DNA of 64,000 nt from Malurus cyaneus samueli. Taxonomy: Eukaryota; Chordata; Aves; Passeriformes; Maluridae. Position 1 is the stretch's first letter; each line of letters opens with the position of its first letter. The position numbers and the translations under genes were made by a program. The stretch spans positions 47,207,314 through 47,271,313 of the forward strand of contig CM019217.1 in NCBI GenBank assembly GCA_009741485.1, in the 5' to 3' direction. The notes below the pieces were generated by a model that worked only from the letters and a program-made list of their open reading frames with translations, did not search any database and was not told the origin of the DNA. This document shows positions 1 through 14,734 of the stretch, one piece after another.

Positions 1-2561
1 CAGAGGCTTTTCACAGGCAAAGGCAGCTTCAATATTCTTATTGATCTGTTACTTAAGTTGTGTTTTGTGCTGTTTAATAAACAAATATCTATCTGCTAAG
101 GTCTTTAAGAAAGCAGCACTTGTCTAATTAAATAACATTAGTTAGTTACTAGTTTCTTCAGGGATCTTCCTGGATCTGAATGACTACACTGACGTACTCC
201 TTTAAGTGTAAAATTACTGTGTCATAACTATTGACATTAATTAGATCAGACAAAACAGATCAAAGGGGTGAGGCAGTTTGGAGACCTGCTTAATATCATG
301 CTATGTCTGTGTGACATACTCCCACTAGCATCTTCATTAACTGCTTTCAGGTGAGATGTGGAAACAAGGAAAATGACTTCAAGTGGGAAGGATGTAGGTT
401 AGTAGTTCCCAAGTTCACTTGCAGTTGTGTTTACTAGCTCCAGGTTTTTACTGTGGAGGCCAGAGCTTTACATTTACGTTGATGAAATGAAAAGTGAAAG
501 TTCTGTAGCTTTTCATCAGAACTGCAGTGCCTATGACCTACATTAGCTCCTCTGCTTTCTGCCATCTCTCCACCAACTGCCTGAAAGACTCAGCAAAGCC
601 TGGAAAAACCTGTGGAGGGTCCAAGGGGAATTGGGACACCCTACTTTGTCACCTATTATAACTTCAAGTCTTTGTCTTAAGAGCTAGACGTGTTGTCAGA
701 GTGATATCAATGGATTTAGCAGAGGCTTCCAGTCAAGAAGGAGTTTTTCTGACTACACTGAGCTTCTGTAAAGGCTCTTAACAGGGACGGTGACAGTCAT
801 CATGTTCCCAGTAGGCTCCTAGGGCTAGATGCAATTCTCAGCTCTGGCACTGTCAGTCTTGGAGGGGTTGTGCAAAGACAGTTATTACATATGATCAATG
901 CCAGTAGCAGTGAGGTCAGATGCCATCCCTGGGATGTGTCCCATCCTTGGGATGTGTGGTGGCACTGAGGATGGGGTGACGCAGGCGTTGACTCAGGCTG
1001 ACCCGTGCCGCCTGGGATGCCAGCTGGGTAGTAGGGTATGGTGTGGCTCTCCCCAGTAATCCAACCCACTGGGCTGAAACTTCCGCTGCTGCCTGTGCCA
1101 GGTGAAAACTCAGGGGTGGCTGTTTGTCAGGGCAAGCACACTCACCTGTTATCTCCCCTGGGTGGGTCCCCATTCAAAGCATAAGTGGAGGAAATCTGGG
1201 CAGAGCCAGAGATGGAGCTGATTTTCCTTCAGTGGTAATTTTGGCAACTTGGTTTCAAAACCCAAAGTTTTGGAACTGGTTTTGGTTTTGTTTTCCTAAA
1301 GTGCTTTCTATTTGAGAGTTTCTTTTATCTTGTGACATAGCTTATGTTGGGGATTGTAGCTTGTGAGTTTTTTACAGGTTTATGGTTTGTTCCGTCAAGC
1401 CTACATGAGGCTTATAAAGAACAGGGGACGATGCGTCAGAGCTGAGTTTGCCCCTTCTATCTGAAAATAAACCCCAAAATTGTTCCTGGATTTAACTTTG
1501 CTTCCCCGCCCTTATGCTTTTCTTACGTTTTCCCACTCACAGAGAAAGCAAGAGAAACTTGGTGCTGTTTTTGTCCCTAGCTGCACCCATTTTAAATGTG
1601 TGGCTAATACTCTGTAACACATGTATTCTACAAACACGAGCATTACAAATTACTGGCAAACACTTCAGCAAAACAAATGCAACCACCAGGGTGGTGCAGG
1701 ACATGAGCCACCTTCCCCCATGCCCCCACACTTCCGTGCCCTTGTTTCTCCTCTCTGTAATTTTAGGGCTGTTGGCTGCCTTGCCAACACAGGAGTGGTT
1801 TCCTGCCCCTGCCTGAATGCGGTGTGGGCAGAGGCTCAGGTGGGCACAGTCCCTTGCTTCCTTGGGACAGTGCTCATGCCAGCTGGCTGGTGGTGAGCTG
1901 GGGCTATCCCTGTGGACCAGAATGGACTATAGATGGATATCCCACCAAAAAATAGTGGCTCTGCTCTTTGGAGCAGCTCTCACCCATCTGACTCTTACCT
2001 GGGCAGTGGGGGAGCTGCGTTTTAGCCAGCTCAGCCATTAGCACTCACGGAGCAAGAGTGCACAGGCAAGTCTGCCTCATCTTGCATCCTTTTCAGCAGC
2101 ACTGTGCTCGGGACAGTTCCCACAGCAGTCCTCCTGGCAGCCTCCCAGCCCTGTGTATCTTTCCTTCCCTTGCCTTAAGGAGTTGGGGCAGTGACAACAG
2201 AGTAGTCACATTAATTGGGTGATGCTCCCCAGAGAGAAGGCACATGGGAGGGAATAACAGTCCCCATCCCATGGGTGTTCCCAGGGCCCTGACTCCTCTC
2301 CTCGTGCTCCCAGACAGAGAGAGGTGCCTGGAGAGTTGCTCAGACCTGGGGGAAGCACAGACTTGCACATCCAACAGCACGAGGAGTCACGAGGAGTCTG
2401 AAAGGCCTTTTGAGAGGCAGGGTTTAGAAATCAAGGGATCAGATGATTGGTATAAGATACATCCCTGTTTGAGATAAGATACATCTCTGATAGTGTTTTA
2501 CGTCAAAGACCATCATCAGTGAATCACCTACACGCCTGTGTGACTGTCATCATTGCTGCGC

Positions 2562-2595
2562 TAAATATAAATAAATAAATATAAATATATAAATG
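2562..2595. repeat. AT-rich simple repeat (AAATA-like)
   Basis: This short intronic run has imperfect TAAATA/AAATAA units. It has no other visible structure and is listed only because it breaks the surrounding unique sequence. Confidence 0.7.
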
Positions 2596-3573
2596 TCAAA
2601 AGGATATTGAGCAGTAGCAATACACCCAACTGTGTTGGCATGCGTGTATCAGACAGGTCTTCCTCTTCTGTGTGCCTTTCTCCATTATAAAGGCTGCTAC
2701 GGTCAATGGGAAGCAGCTGCAGAAACTCAGATCTAAGCCAAGAGTACAGGTTATATTTTCATACACAGATCTGGCATATCCACACGTTGGATCTCTTCTT
2801 GCCAGTTCTGTCAAAATTGTATCAGTGAAGAGAGAGAAAGGTTTGCTTTGACAGTATTTCTGAGGTAGAAACATTGAGAGACTGAGAAACGTTTTCACAC
2901 CCTTTTTTATACAAAATGTGTGATTTTTAAATAAGCACCAGAGAGAAAGTAACTTTGCCAAGGCTGCCAGCCATGTTGATCTGTGGACAGGTGTATGGTG
3001 TCTGATTCACATGGGTTAAGGTTGAAGCACTTTAATTAGACTCTCAAGTTAGCAGTTTCAATTATAAACATGAGTGATTGTTGTTATTTTTTGTTGAAAG
3101 CTTGGAGAAAGCGGTAGGAAAATCCCCTTATATTTCACGTAACCAAACATTCTTTAATGTCTTCTTTTCAGTATTTTTTTTACATCAATAAAATGGTGAT
3201 GAAGAAGGCTGAAAGAAAAACATCAGGAGCCTGAAACTGCCTGTTTACTTTCCAGCAGCACTCTGCTCTGGCAACTGCAGTGGGTTTTTTTTAACCTTTT
3301 GTGCTCCCTTTACAGCATATGAAGAGTGGTGAATTTAAAAATGAGCTTTGAATGGGCAAAATAAATAGTCGTGGTTTTAAAAAGCCTTAAAAATCCTATA
3401 AAATGTAGAAAGAGGGGTTTAACACTACTTTACCACTCCCAGACTCAATGCTGTTATGCAGATAATCCTGTGTTACATGATAAAAGATAGTTAAAGAATC
3501 TGTGATTTGGGCATTTCTATAAGGACTTTGCTTAATGATTAAGAAAAATCCTGTGGAAGCAGTCAATTTTATA

Positions 3574-3574
<1 letters not shown>

Positions 3575-3618
<44 letters not shown>
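3575..3618. repeat. (CA)n then (TA)n dinucleotide microsatellite
   Basis: There are about 17 uninterrupted CA units, followed directly by a short TA run. It lies in an ELOVL6 intron. Such a tract is likely to vary in length between individuals. It also produces meaningless Thr/His or Val/Cys repeat translations on the two strands. Confidence 0.95.
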
Positions 3619-6600
3619 AATATCTGTTTCAGTTTACTCATTAACATCAGAGAACTCTACAATAATGACTCAGTCTGCTATTTTCAGGAGAAAAAATGGC
3701 AACAGTGCATCTGGGCTTGAAACCACCTCCTTCAGCAGAACTGCAATCTTCAGGGCTATTTCACTTTGCATCAGAGACAGGGGGATGTCTCACGCTGCTG
3801 CACATGAGGCTCACCCTCAGGCTTCGGGCCCTTATTTTAGAATACTGTGGTGATTCTTATATTTTCAGCATGTTATAAATAAGTGCTTCTGAGGGAGTCA
3901 GCATTTCTTATCCATTTGTTTACCATAGCTTTCCTCTCTGGATTATTTGCTGCCCCTTCCCAGTGCTGTGTTTTCCTGTCTGAGGCTTGGGTGGCTGATC
4001 TCTTCTTGTCGAGCTGTGGTCCCTGAGTGGGCTTTCCTGGCTGGGACTTCCTGGCTGGCAATGAGGAGAAGCTTTGTTCCTGTCTTCCTTTATCACCCTC
4101 AGTTTCTGCCTCCCTGTTCTCAGTTATAGTTTTCCTCTTTCCTGTCTCTGTTCCTCTGCCACAGGTGTGTCCATGGATGCAGGAAGCATCCTTCCAGAGC
4201 TTCCAAGGAGAAAGGACTGCCAGCCACTTTACCTTCCATGCTGTCCCAGCTTCATGTCCATCTCATGGCTGCCAGCTCCCCTCATTTGTTGCCACACTTA
4301 CTATTCATCCTTTCTCTTCTCTTTCTCCCATCATGTCTCCAGCTTCTTCCTGTCCCTTTGTGTCATGATACTGCCACCTCTGTGCTGCTGTCCTAGAAGA
4401 TCTGTCTCACATCTTCAGCCTGTAGCCCCTCTTGTCTCCCTCTCTTGTCGTAAGGCTCTCCAGATACCTATAAAGGGGGAAAGAGCTGGCAACTTTCATC
4501 AGAGGAACATGGAATTGTATTCAGTAGAGATAGTACTTAGTCCCTGAAGTCTGAAAATGTAGGAAGGTGGGAGACAACTGTGAGAAACAGAAATGCCGAA
4601 AAAATGTGGAGGATTTGGCAGCCATGTCTTTATGTCTACTGTGTTACCCTGCAGAACAGAATTGAAGACAAACAGATGAATGTGCTAGCGTTGAAGCTAC
4701 TGCATGCAAGTCTGCTACTGAATTACTTTGAGGGATTTCATTTTTTCATTTCAAGGTTAATTTTTTTGTCATTGTTCTGCTCTATTTAGTTTCTCTTCAG
4801 GTAATAGTAATGAAAAGTACATTGCTCCAGAACAACTGCAAACCTCTGTCTTTCAAAATGCTTGTTCAATAGTTCTCTCCTTTGGCTAAAATCATACCAG
4901 ATCTGATTGAATGCTGTTAGATTGCCATTGCTTTATGTCACTAGCCCAGGACCAGACTGTAGTCATGAACCTTTGGTAAAATCCATTATAAAAACACTGG
5001 TAGGAAACTGGTTAATACCAGTCTAATGCAGTTAATCAGATTATCTTAAGAGTACATACCTCTGCAACCCCTTTGTAACTCTATCACCTGGCTTGCCCAG
5101 TTCCTTTAACCATTGTTAAAAAAGGGGAAAATTCAAAGTCCTTTGAGTGCAAAAAGTAGCAGGCGTCAAAACAGTGATGATTTCAAAATCAGCCTAATCA
5201 TTATTCAGTATTGTGCTTACCTCTGATGGGAGATAATAGTGCTGTGTCCCTCCTTGTCTGAAACTGCTTACAGCTGCTCTCTGCAGTTCACATCATCAGA
5301 TGTGTGCAGTCAAATCTGGCCGTGTTTGCCACTGCTGATACAAGCTGCATACTCTGGGAGTACAATTTTCATCAATCATTGTAAATAATGCTGTACGTAT
5401 TACAAAGCTCTAAAGTGACCTAAAATTTATCTGTTCTAATTAGTGTAATGTAACTATTAACCTCAATAAACTGATTTACCTTGTAAAAGATAGTTTCAGT
5501 AATAAAAAGCAAAATGAAATGTTACTTGGTGTTAATGCATAGATTATCTGGCTCAGGAAGATGTGGAGACAAATATAGACCTGAACTGCTAACCCAGACT
5601 GTTGTTCTGGGTTTTTTCTTTTTCTTGAACTGGAACTGAAGTTGAGCCATTACTTTGAAGTTTGGCAGTGTTTGACCCAGAACTGAAGTGATTCCAGCTT
5701 GCCTTCCTGGAAAGTATCTCTATCTCCTGCCCTTGAATCCTGCCATCCTCCTGCATAGCCTGTGCCGTGTTGGCAGCTGCCTGGCAGCACTGTGTCGCAG
5801 TCTTTTCCCCTCTGCTGCTTGGGATGTCATCCTGCAGTGCTCTCAGTTGCTTTGGAGATCCATGCATGGATCAGTTCAAGTCAGACCTTTCCTGACTCTG
5901 GCACAGGGGACTCTCACTGCAGTGTGGTGAAGTGTGGGTTTGCAGCTCCCCTATGGTGTGGGGCTGCGGGGACCCTCCTGCAGATTGAGGGGACAGCACT
6001 CCACAGGCCCTTTCCTTCCCTCACCCACTCCCAGGGTGGCAGTGGGGGTTCACACTGCTGCTGCAAAGGCTGTGGAGGGAAGGAGGTGGGAATGCAGTCT
6101 AGACTCATGCTGAGAGCCTGCTTCTAGCTCCTAACCCATAAATCTTGTCTAAACAAGGTGGGTCGGTACGAGCAAGCTTGAGGTGGTTCATCCTTACCCA
6201 GACTGGTTAACAAATATTTACTGATCTCCAGTCGATCTAAACTGCAGTCATGCTATCAAATTGGTGATTCTGCCCCTTTCCTGACAACTGAAGTAGCAAT
6301 CAATGCTTTTTTTCTATATTATGATATGAATAAGGGCAGAAGCTTTGTGGTTTTCAAAACCTGGTTGTGATAACCATTGCCATGTCTCTTAGACCATCTC
6401 AGTGCACAGGGTGAGAGGGGATGGCTCTGTGGTGATCCCGGTCATCCTGGGTCTTTGGCCAGCATGGATGCTAAAGCTCACCCAGTGGACCACAGGCACT
6501 GGGCCCTCCTTTCTCAGAACATCAGGTGGATTTTCATGCAGTTATCTGTGTTTTACAGCACAGAGCTGTACATACATCAGTAGAGGCAGGAAATGGCATG

Positions 6601-8255
6601 CTGCTGAATGCATACTGACATACCTCTGTCTTTTTGGAGTTAAGTTCTTACTTAGCTTTCAAATGTATATAAAATTCATTTATCTTGATTGGAGGCTGCA
6701 TGTGCTTTCTTTGTATTTCTGATCAGATGTGCTACAGCTTTTCTTAGTTTTTCTGAACCTTCCAGGAAGACCCTTGTCCATTGAGGGTCTCGTGATCCAT
6801 GACCAGCTGCCTTGAGGAGGCACGGGCACGTGCTGTGCTGTGCCACGCTGTGCTGTACCCATTGCTTGACCCTCAGGAGCGTGCTGTGCTTTACAGATTC
6901 CTTGCCATGGGGTACCTTCAGCTGGCCAATCACAATGGAAAATCCTGGAGGGGGCATCTGTGTGGTACTAGTGGTGACACCATGGCACATACTTGTCTTT
7001 ATCTTGAGGTGAAGCAACATGCTCTCATTTAAACATTCCATTGAAAATCCTGTGAAAACTCTGAAGGCCACGATGTGGGTGAGCCTCTCTGCCAGTGGGA
7101 AGCCTGGGCACTGTGCCATGGGCGCCCTGGTCACAGGTCTGCCTGCCACTGCTGACTCGGGATTCCAGTGTCAGAAGGAACTAAAGGTCTTTTAGTCTGC
7201 TGTTCTCTTTTCGGTGATGTGAATGAAGTAGTTACTTTTCTTGAGAGTATTTGTCATTCACTTTTGGGGTACAATAAAAATGAGAACTTCCTGGTGCAAA
7301 ACCATAGGCCACCCTATATTTGTGAATGTGGTAATAAATTATGTAGAGAGAATTCTATTATTGAATAGATGCCCTTCCACTTAGGCCTCCATTAATGGTG
7401 TGCATCATTAGATCTACGTGTAATATTGTGCTGTGTGGGAAGGAATCCCAGGCTGAGTCTATTTTTGACCTCTAATGGTTGATTTACAACGAGTTATGGT
7501 AGCAGAGTTCAAATGTTTGGTGATTATTGCTGAGCTGGACTACTATCAGGCAGTTTTAAAAATAAAACTTGCAATTTGAAGAGTATAATTGAAGTTCCTT
7601 GACAGAGCCCTGCTTGACCTCTCAGCAAATGCACTAGATTTCGTGAAGCATCACTCACAGGCAGGATGATGCCACAGGGTGATGCCACCCAGCCTGGTCC
7701 TGCTGCTTAACGGGGCTATTGGCCTCTCCTTGCTGGTTCTCTGCCTCTTGTGAGGCTCATCATGTGTGGTGCAGTGCACATGATCTTTAAGGATCTTCAT
7801 GGTGGAAACAATGGGAAACTAAATTGCCATATAGGAAGGATCCTGCAGGAAACCAAAATTTGTATGAAAAGGATAAAGGAGGTGCAAGACATGATCAGCT
7901 GGTTTGAGTACCAGCCGTGTTTTGCTTGCAGAAGTGTGTCTGGGCTTTGCAGTATCTATTCTGTTCCTCACAGAAGTCCAGTCTTCTGAAACTGGGAAAG
8001 AATGGGAGCCAGATTGGTCTCTCCTTTTCCAGAACTTCCCCAGGGTCAGTTTTGCCTGCACCTGGCCCTGACTCTGTGCAGACATGTAGTTTCATACGGA
8101 AACCATAAGCTCAGCTGGGATGCAGGAATGTCTCCAAAAACCTGCTTGAAAGAAGGAAGCGTACAAGCCCTTAGCAGTGATGTCCATGTGTGATTCTGCT
8201 GTGTATGTAATACTGATTAAACTCTTGACAGGTGTTTTCTGATTTTGTTTTGCAG

Positions 8256-8387
8256 GAAGAAATCATTCCTGTTTTCAGCTCTATATGCTGCCTTTATATT
8301 TGGTGGTCGGCACCTAATGAACAAACGAGCAAAATTTGAACTGAGGAAGCCGCTAGTGCTCTGGTCTTTGAGCCTCGCCGTCTTCAG
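8256..8387 (+). CDS. ELOVL6: ELOVL6 coding exon (residues 30-74)
   Basis: This is the second coding exon of very long chain fatty acid elongase 6. The enzyme is an ER membrane 3-ketoacyl-CoA synthase that extends C16 saturated and monounsaturated acyl-CoAs to C18 with malonyl-CoA. The 132-nt exon starts with the last base of a split Trp codon (G, then AAG AAA TCA TTC). It encodes the first membrane segment and following loop, with recognisable stretches [20 protein letters not shown] and [16 protein letters not shown], and ends with AG of a split Ser codon. The acceptor is TTTTGCAG and the donor is CAG|GTAGGC. The split Ser codon is completed by T at 27969, giving the expected family sequence SIFGA. 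The residues match vertebrate ELOVL6 almost exactly from memory. ELOVL3 and other paralogues are clearly more different in this segment. Confidence 0.97.
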
Positions 8388-11300
8388 GTAGGCACTTCTT
8401 CTCTCCTCCTGCCTTTGGCATCAACCCTGAGGAGGTTTGGGGTTCTTCACATATGAACAGCCCTGCTGGTGTGACAGCAGGCTCACACAGAAATGGCATT
8501 TCTTTGCTTCTGCTGTTCAGGGTTGTGTCCTGATCCACTCCTCACCATTGGAATGATCCCCTTTGACTTAGCAGATCATAGAGCGTTTGAAGAGGGGAGA
8601 AATCAATAAGCCTCTTGAAGAGCAAAGGTGAAAATTAAGGAGGACATGAGAAAAGCGTTTATCATTGCAATACATTTACCATGCAAGTTACAAATGGAAA
8701 TAAACACATTAAAATGTTAGTATTGTTCTCACTTACTGGTAGCGTTATGTTTATATGGTGTGTATATATGGAATATTTAGTTAAGACTGATCTCCGTTAC
8801 AGTGAGGAAAACTAAAAGTCACTGCTTTCATGACAGGTAAATCAGGCCACTGTAATTGAAATCAGGAGCTGACTTCTGGTTATTCCATCACAAATTGCTT
8901 GTGAGTGTAGCAAAAAGTGGCTCCACAGGGAAAGACTGTTTTTTAGTGATGTACATCTCTTGGCTGTGTGTTGACTCCATATTGAGTATGGGGAATTTGA
9001 TGTTCAGATTGCTGATAGTTGTTGAAGTCAGAAGTAAAATTCACCAACCTGAATTCCGCTTCATCTGCTTAATAGGCTAATTTTAATGAGGCTGAAAATG
9101 AATGACTGAACAAGGAAATGCTTATAAAATTAGCCCTTACACAAACACATGAAGTTTGGTTCAAATCACTGGCAACAGTACACAGATGACCTGAGGATTG
9201 TCCTTCTTCTCAGTGTCCCTTGGATTTTTAAGTTGTAGCTCACTCAACAACATACAGATCATCCACAAACCATTATCAAACACTGGTACCTGTATCTTTC
9301 TAGTATCAGTGTAATAGTTACTGATTATATTAGTTCACAACTACATAAATCAAGTTTCCTTACTGAACAGGTGTGAATGGTGCATTATTTTTCACAGAAT
9401 GGGAATAGTTTTTGCTGAGAGACTGTACAGAGTGAAATAAAGCAGGAATTGAGAAGATTGGCTTTTTTTATGTCTTTTCCTTTTTTCCCCCCAAATTATA
9501 TCGACTTGAAACTTTCCAAAAGTTTAATTTGGCTTGGTTTTAATAGCTCATCAACACACTAAAGAATGTCTCAGAGTGGACAAACTTTCAGCAGTCTGGA
9601 TAAGTTTGAGAGCAAGTTCTAACACTTGTGAAAAATTGTGATTCTCATCTGATTGCACTTGATGCTGTACTTCTGGCTGTGTGAGTCTAACCTCATTTTG
9701 CTTTAAGGTCCTGTAAGCAATTGTCATTGTTTATTCCAGAAGGGGCTGAATCTCAGCAGCTGTTGAATTGGTTCCTAGATGGCATTTTGTTTGTGGATCA
9801 GTTTGTAGAGTGGTTTGTAGCCAGCAGGATCCCAATTCCAACTGCACTTTCTCATTGAATGTGGACACTGGGAACTAGCTGTCTTACACAAACATTTGTA
9901 GTTTAATTCCTGGTCTGAGAGATGGAAGCCTGATTTTGGAACTCTCCTTTGCATAAGATGTCTAGGGCGAATTTGAAAATCAAATCATTTTGAGATGTGG
10001 CTTACATTCACAGTGTGGAGTTTTTATGCAATTTCATGAGCCAATTTCCTCCTAAATCGCAAGTGATCGATGCACTGATCAATAAACAACATGAATTTAC
10101 ACTGCAGTGTCTAGGTGGATTTTGAAAACAACACATTCATTACTTGCTAATTGGAGTTTCCCATCATAATCATATAAAATAGCTAACTCATGGCCAGCAT
10201 GAGCTGCTGAGTGATGCTGGGTGATATAAAAAACGTGGACTTTGTGTTTTGAAGCTGTAAGCTGCCAGTATGAATCTACCACAGAGCCCACCTCAGTGCA
10301 GGCACTCGAGGTGAGCTCTGCTTGCACACATGAGACACATTGGCCAGAGGGGCACAGTTAAGAGAGGGAGGGACTCACAACCCCACAGTTTGCTTCCTCC
10401 AGACAGCACCATTCAGGGATAAGTGTTCCCCAAGCACTGCAGAACTCACCCTTTCCTCTCTGTGTCAGGAAAAGAAACAGCAGAGAGTAGGGGATGTGTG
10501 TGAGATGTTTGGTCTGCACAGAAGCACTGTGCTTTTAACCTGCTGAATTTGCAGTTGACTATGCAGAAGAGTGAAATAGGGAAGGGGGAAAAAACAACTC
10601 AGAATGTTTGCAGTAAGACAGAGCATGCAACTTTTGTAGCTTCCACAGCAATGTGTAATCCTGTACAAAACCCCTTGACTTCATGCCTGGAAAACACAGG
10701 AAATGACAAAGAATTCATTAAAACCTGAGATGAAGACTTCTTTAAAAGTGTTCACTGGAACATCCATTACCTGGTGCTTCAGCACTGCTGCCATTTCTGG
10801 GGCTGTTGGTCACAGCCTTGCTGACTCTCTCAGCAAGCAGCACTCAAATGCTGTAAACTTTCCAAGTAACTTACATTTGGTTTCTTTCTGGCTCCTGTCA
10901 TAACCAGGTGTTGCATTTATGTATGCTTGGTCTGAAAGGCATTCCTGCTTCCTCAGAAAGTCAATTCAGATAAATTTAGAGAACTGTAGACTTAGTATGG
11001 ATCCAGAAAAATGCTCCTTAAATTTTAAAAGACTTCCTCTTTGGCTTTCTGGGATGCTAAAATGCTATGACTTTTACAATACCTTGCAGAAATTCTAGGT
11101 AACATATTTATCTACCATGAGTGGTTGTACTGAGGAAGAAAAACCTTCCTGGAGAGCCCTCAGTACTCGGCCTCAAGGTCAGTGTGAGGCTTTTTTCTGG
11201 ACTCCTTGTTTATCTCCCTTTTAGCGCCTCTACCACTTCACCTGCTTCACATATCCTCAGAAATAGTAACACTTAGCAGAGGCTGAAAAGATGTGTTTTG

Positions 11301-14300
11301 GGCTTTAAAAGAAAAGGAAATTGCCTGCCAGGCAATCACATGGTCTTTTTTCAGAGTGTGTCCTGTGTGCCTCACTCTTGCCAAGATCATTTAAATGTGG
11401 TAGCTGCTACAGTAGGAAACCTGCCACGCTTATAAATAAACAAAACAACTACACCACCCTGCTGAGCTTGCTGAGCATTCAGGAGCCCGGTCAAGAGCAA
11501 GTTTTGTGTCAACACTGGCAGCCAGCAGGATTTCTGAGGAAAAAAAAAGCAGCTTTATTATTTCCCTTTGAAAGCATTGACTAGTTTTGAACATTTTGTC
11601 TCTGAAAACTTGAGTAGAAGCAATGACAGTAAATCTTGCTTTTCACTTGGAAACCTCTGTGAAAACATGATCTCCTGACATCTTTTGCTGAGAAATCAGT
11701 TTGAGACACTGGGGTTGCTGGGTTGGTTTGATTTTTTGGTCCCTAGCAGCTTTGTTGACTTGTTTCAGGCATTGACAATTTTATCTTCTAAAATGTTTTC
11801 AGTCTTTTGTTCTGTTTCAGTTTGTTTTCTACATTTTAATTGTGTTTACCCAGACAGGTTATGTACTGAGGTCATTTGGGGAGTCCTGTGTTGCTCTAAC
11901 AGGAACTTGCTGTTAGGAAGCTACACAAAAGGTCTTCCTTCATCCCATAAAACCCCAAGGAAACCACTGCTGTTTCACCTATACAATCAAAATGACAGGC
12001 AGTCCTGAATTCCTGAATATATCTTGGGGTTTAAAATCTGCAAAACGCATCAAACCTGAATTGCCAGTTTTATATTCATGACACTTTGAACATAAAGTTG
12101 GGGCTATTCATTGAATGTTTTACTTGGAGTCTATCAAAAACGTCATGCTGGCATCTGTAGAAATCAGCAAAGCTGAAGCCAGGACTCACAGAAGGATATG
12201 AAGTCATTAATTCATGTTTTCATTACATCTCAGATGGATTTTTATAATTCCTTTCATAGGCCATGGAGTCTGTGTTTGATGGGTAGCATTTCTGTCAAGG
12301 AGTTTAAACGTGGTGTGATCTCCTTGTCCTCACCGAGTTCAACAGCATGGCACCATTCTCCTCTGCTCTGCATCCTTAAGCAGCTGGCAGCAGAAGTTTC
12401 AGGGTCAAGGATCTAACTAATAATAGTAAAAGGTTGCCTTCCCTGGGGAGCACTGTCACATCAATGCAGGAGGCAAAGAAGCTGGAATATCTAACGTGAT
12501 GCAGTCATTTGTAGGCAGAGGCTAAGCTTGACCGTGGCTGGTGGGTGCAGTGAGAGGAGGAATATCTCTTCATCTGGCCAAGCCACACCACTATAATGCT
12601 TTTATCATCTCCTGAGATCGCTTGGATTCTAATCCAAACCCAGCTGTGCTTTGTAGCAGTGGAGGAAATGACTTGGTGTCAATACAAGGTTTCCAAATGT
12701 TTTTCTTCCTGGTAGGCACTTTCTCTCTTGTAGATGTGGTATGAAATGCAGCTGAAAGGTCTCCAGCTGCTTGCCAAAAAGCTAACTAGAGCCTCAAGAG
12801 TAAAGTATTCCCACAACAACAGGTCTTATATTTGAAAGACAAAAGACTCAAAAAAGTAGGTGCCTCACTTTCCCTTTATGGCACTGTATTTTGCTGATTT
12901 GCTCCTGGAAGCACAGCAGCAGATGTGGAGGGGTTTGCACGTGTTCCACAGAAGGCTCCTGACAAGGTAGTCCAAGACACATCTTTATGTGAAGAGCTCA
13001 GTTCTGAGCTGAATGAACATAAAAGTCTAAAAAGAACATTAAAAAAAAGGTTTCAGTTGCTTGGATTTGTGACTCTGAAGTACCATTTCTCATTATCATG
13101 CTTATAAGTAGGAAAATGGATGAAAGATAATTGACATTTATGTCCCATCGCAAGAGCTGCTATTCACAGATACTTGCCACGGAGATTTAAACACAACTTA
13201 ATTTCCGATGTTACTGAGCAACCCATCAAAATCTTAAAATACTCTGAAATTTTATAAGGTCCTGACAGTACATTCAAAGAGAAAATTAATTACTGAAAAG
13301 AGGAATGTTTGCCAAATAACATTAAAATTAATAAGCAATATTGCAGGTGAATAATCTCTCTTATAAATTTTAAAGCAAATTAACTCAAAGTGAAACATTC
13401 CCTATATTTATAAAGCATTAATGCATTTTCTCAGAACATTTATCATAACCCAAATCAGTAAAAGGCTTAATATACACCTACTTAACAGTCTGTTTCTATA
13501 AGATCATATTCATCTTTCCATACTTACCTGATTTTCTTACGTAACAGATAAAGAAACATTTTTTAAATTACCATTTTGGAACGAAGTTAAATGTTGGGTG
13601 AACAGTAGAAATTCAGAATGATTGGAGAGAAGACAAAAATCCCTTGGATGAGATTTAAGAGTTTAAGAAGAAAAGTTTCTTTTCCTTAAGTTATTGTAAT
13701 TCCAGTAGGAAAATACAGTGTTATGTAGAGTGAATTCATACAGTGCAAAACAAATGCTGACTGACATTAAAAAATAGTGTAGATGTGATAAAAATATATA
13801 GACTAAGAGCAATAAAGTACTTTCAAGAAGATTTATCTCCAATATCTGCATTATTTATTCTAACTATCCTTATTCCCAGGATTGTAACTGATGCCATGTG
13901 ACAAAATGCTGTGCCCATCTTCTAAAATCTCACCCCTTCATTCAGTCTGTTGTTACTCCTGTGGACTCCCGTGTCCATCAAAGTAATTTTGAATGTAAGC
14001 TGGTTTTACTGTTTTTACCTACTCAGGCCTAATTAAAAATAAACCAAGGACTCACTGTGAGACTTGGCTGATTCTGCTTTACAGGAGATATGGATAGGAC
14101 TGTCTAAAAATTATTATGAAAATCTCTTTTCTCAGTGCTAAGCTGGGCCTTCTTTCTTTTAAAGCTTTTCTTTTTCTTTGACTTAGCTTGCCTGTCTTTA
14201 TGCTGGAAAATGAATATCTTAGCAAAGTGAGTTCAGTACATTATTTGGAAAGACGTTGTGCTCATTTTGCCCCTGTTCCTTCCCCTCTCTCACAGTTAAT

Positions 14301-14734
14301 GAGTGTGTAACACTCAGTGTGTCACCTTGAACCCAGCCAATGCAGCCCTCGCAGGTCACAACTCAGCATGAATGGTGCCCAAAGCAGCGCCCCAGGCAGT
14401 GAAACTTTGCCTCTCAGTTTTATACAGGGAGCAGACTGAAATGTGTATTTGAGGAATAAAGAGCATGTCTGGTGGCTTAAGCAGGGAACTGTACTAGAGA
14501 GAAAGTAGATAATTAACTCAAAAGGAATCAAACCTCCCTTCTCTCCCCTTGGTGGTGGCACTTGTGTATTTTACTCAGCCTCAGTAATTGTTTGTGAGCA
14601 TGGTAAAAGGGCCTCCTCCATGAAGAAAAGGTGGGGAACTGATATCTCCATGTATTTTCTGAGTAAGGCCCTGACACTTTGTGCTGGTTGGGAATACTGA
14701 GAGGTGTTAACTCTCCTGACCTGTCAAATCCAGC

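Larger units (their letters stand above)
1..8255 (+). other. ELOVL6: ELOVL6 intron (3' part) upstream of the first exon in the window
   Basis: This stretch is the downstream part of the intron that separates the first coding exon of ELOVL6 from the exon at 8256. It ends in a strong acceptor: a T-rich tract from about 8231 followed by TTTTGCAG at 8248-8255. I looked for the missing N-terminal coding exon (about 30 residues ending in a split Trp codon) and did not see it, so it should lie upstream of base 1. Apart from a CA microsatellite and AT-rich patches, I see only unique non-coding sequence. The open frames here are short, have no supporting splice signals and overlap one another on both strands. 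Confidence 0.85.
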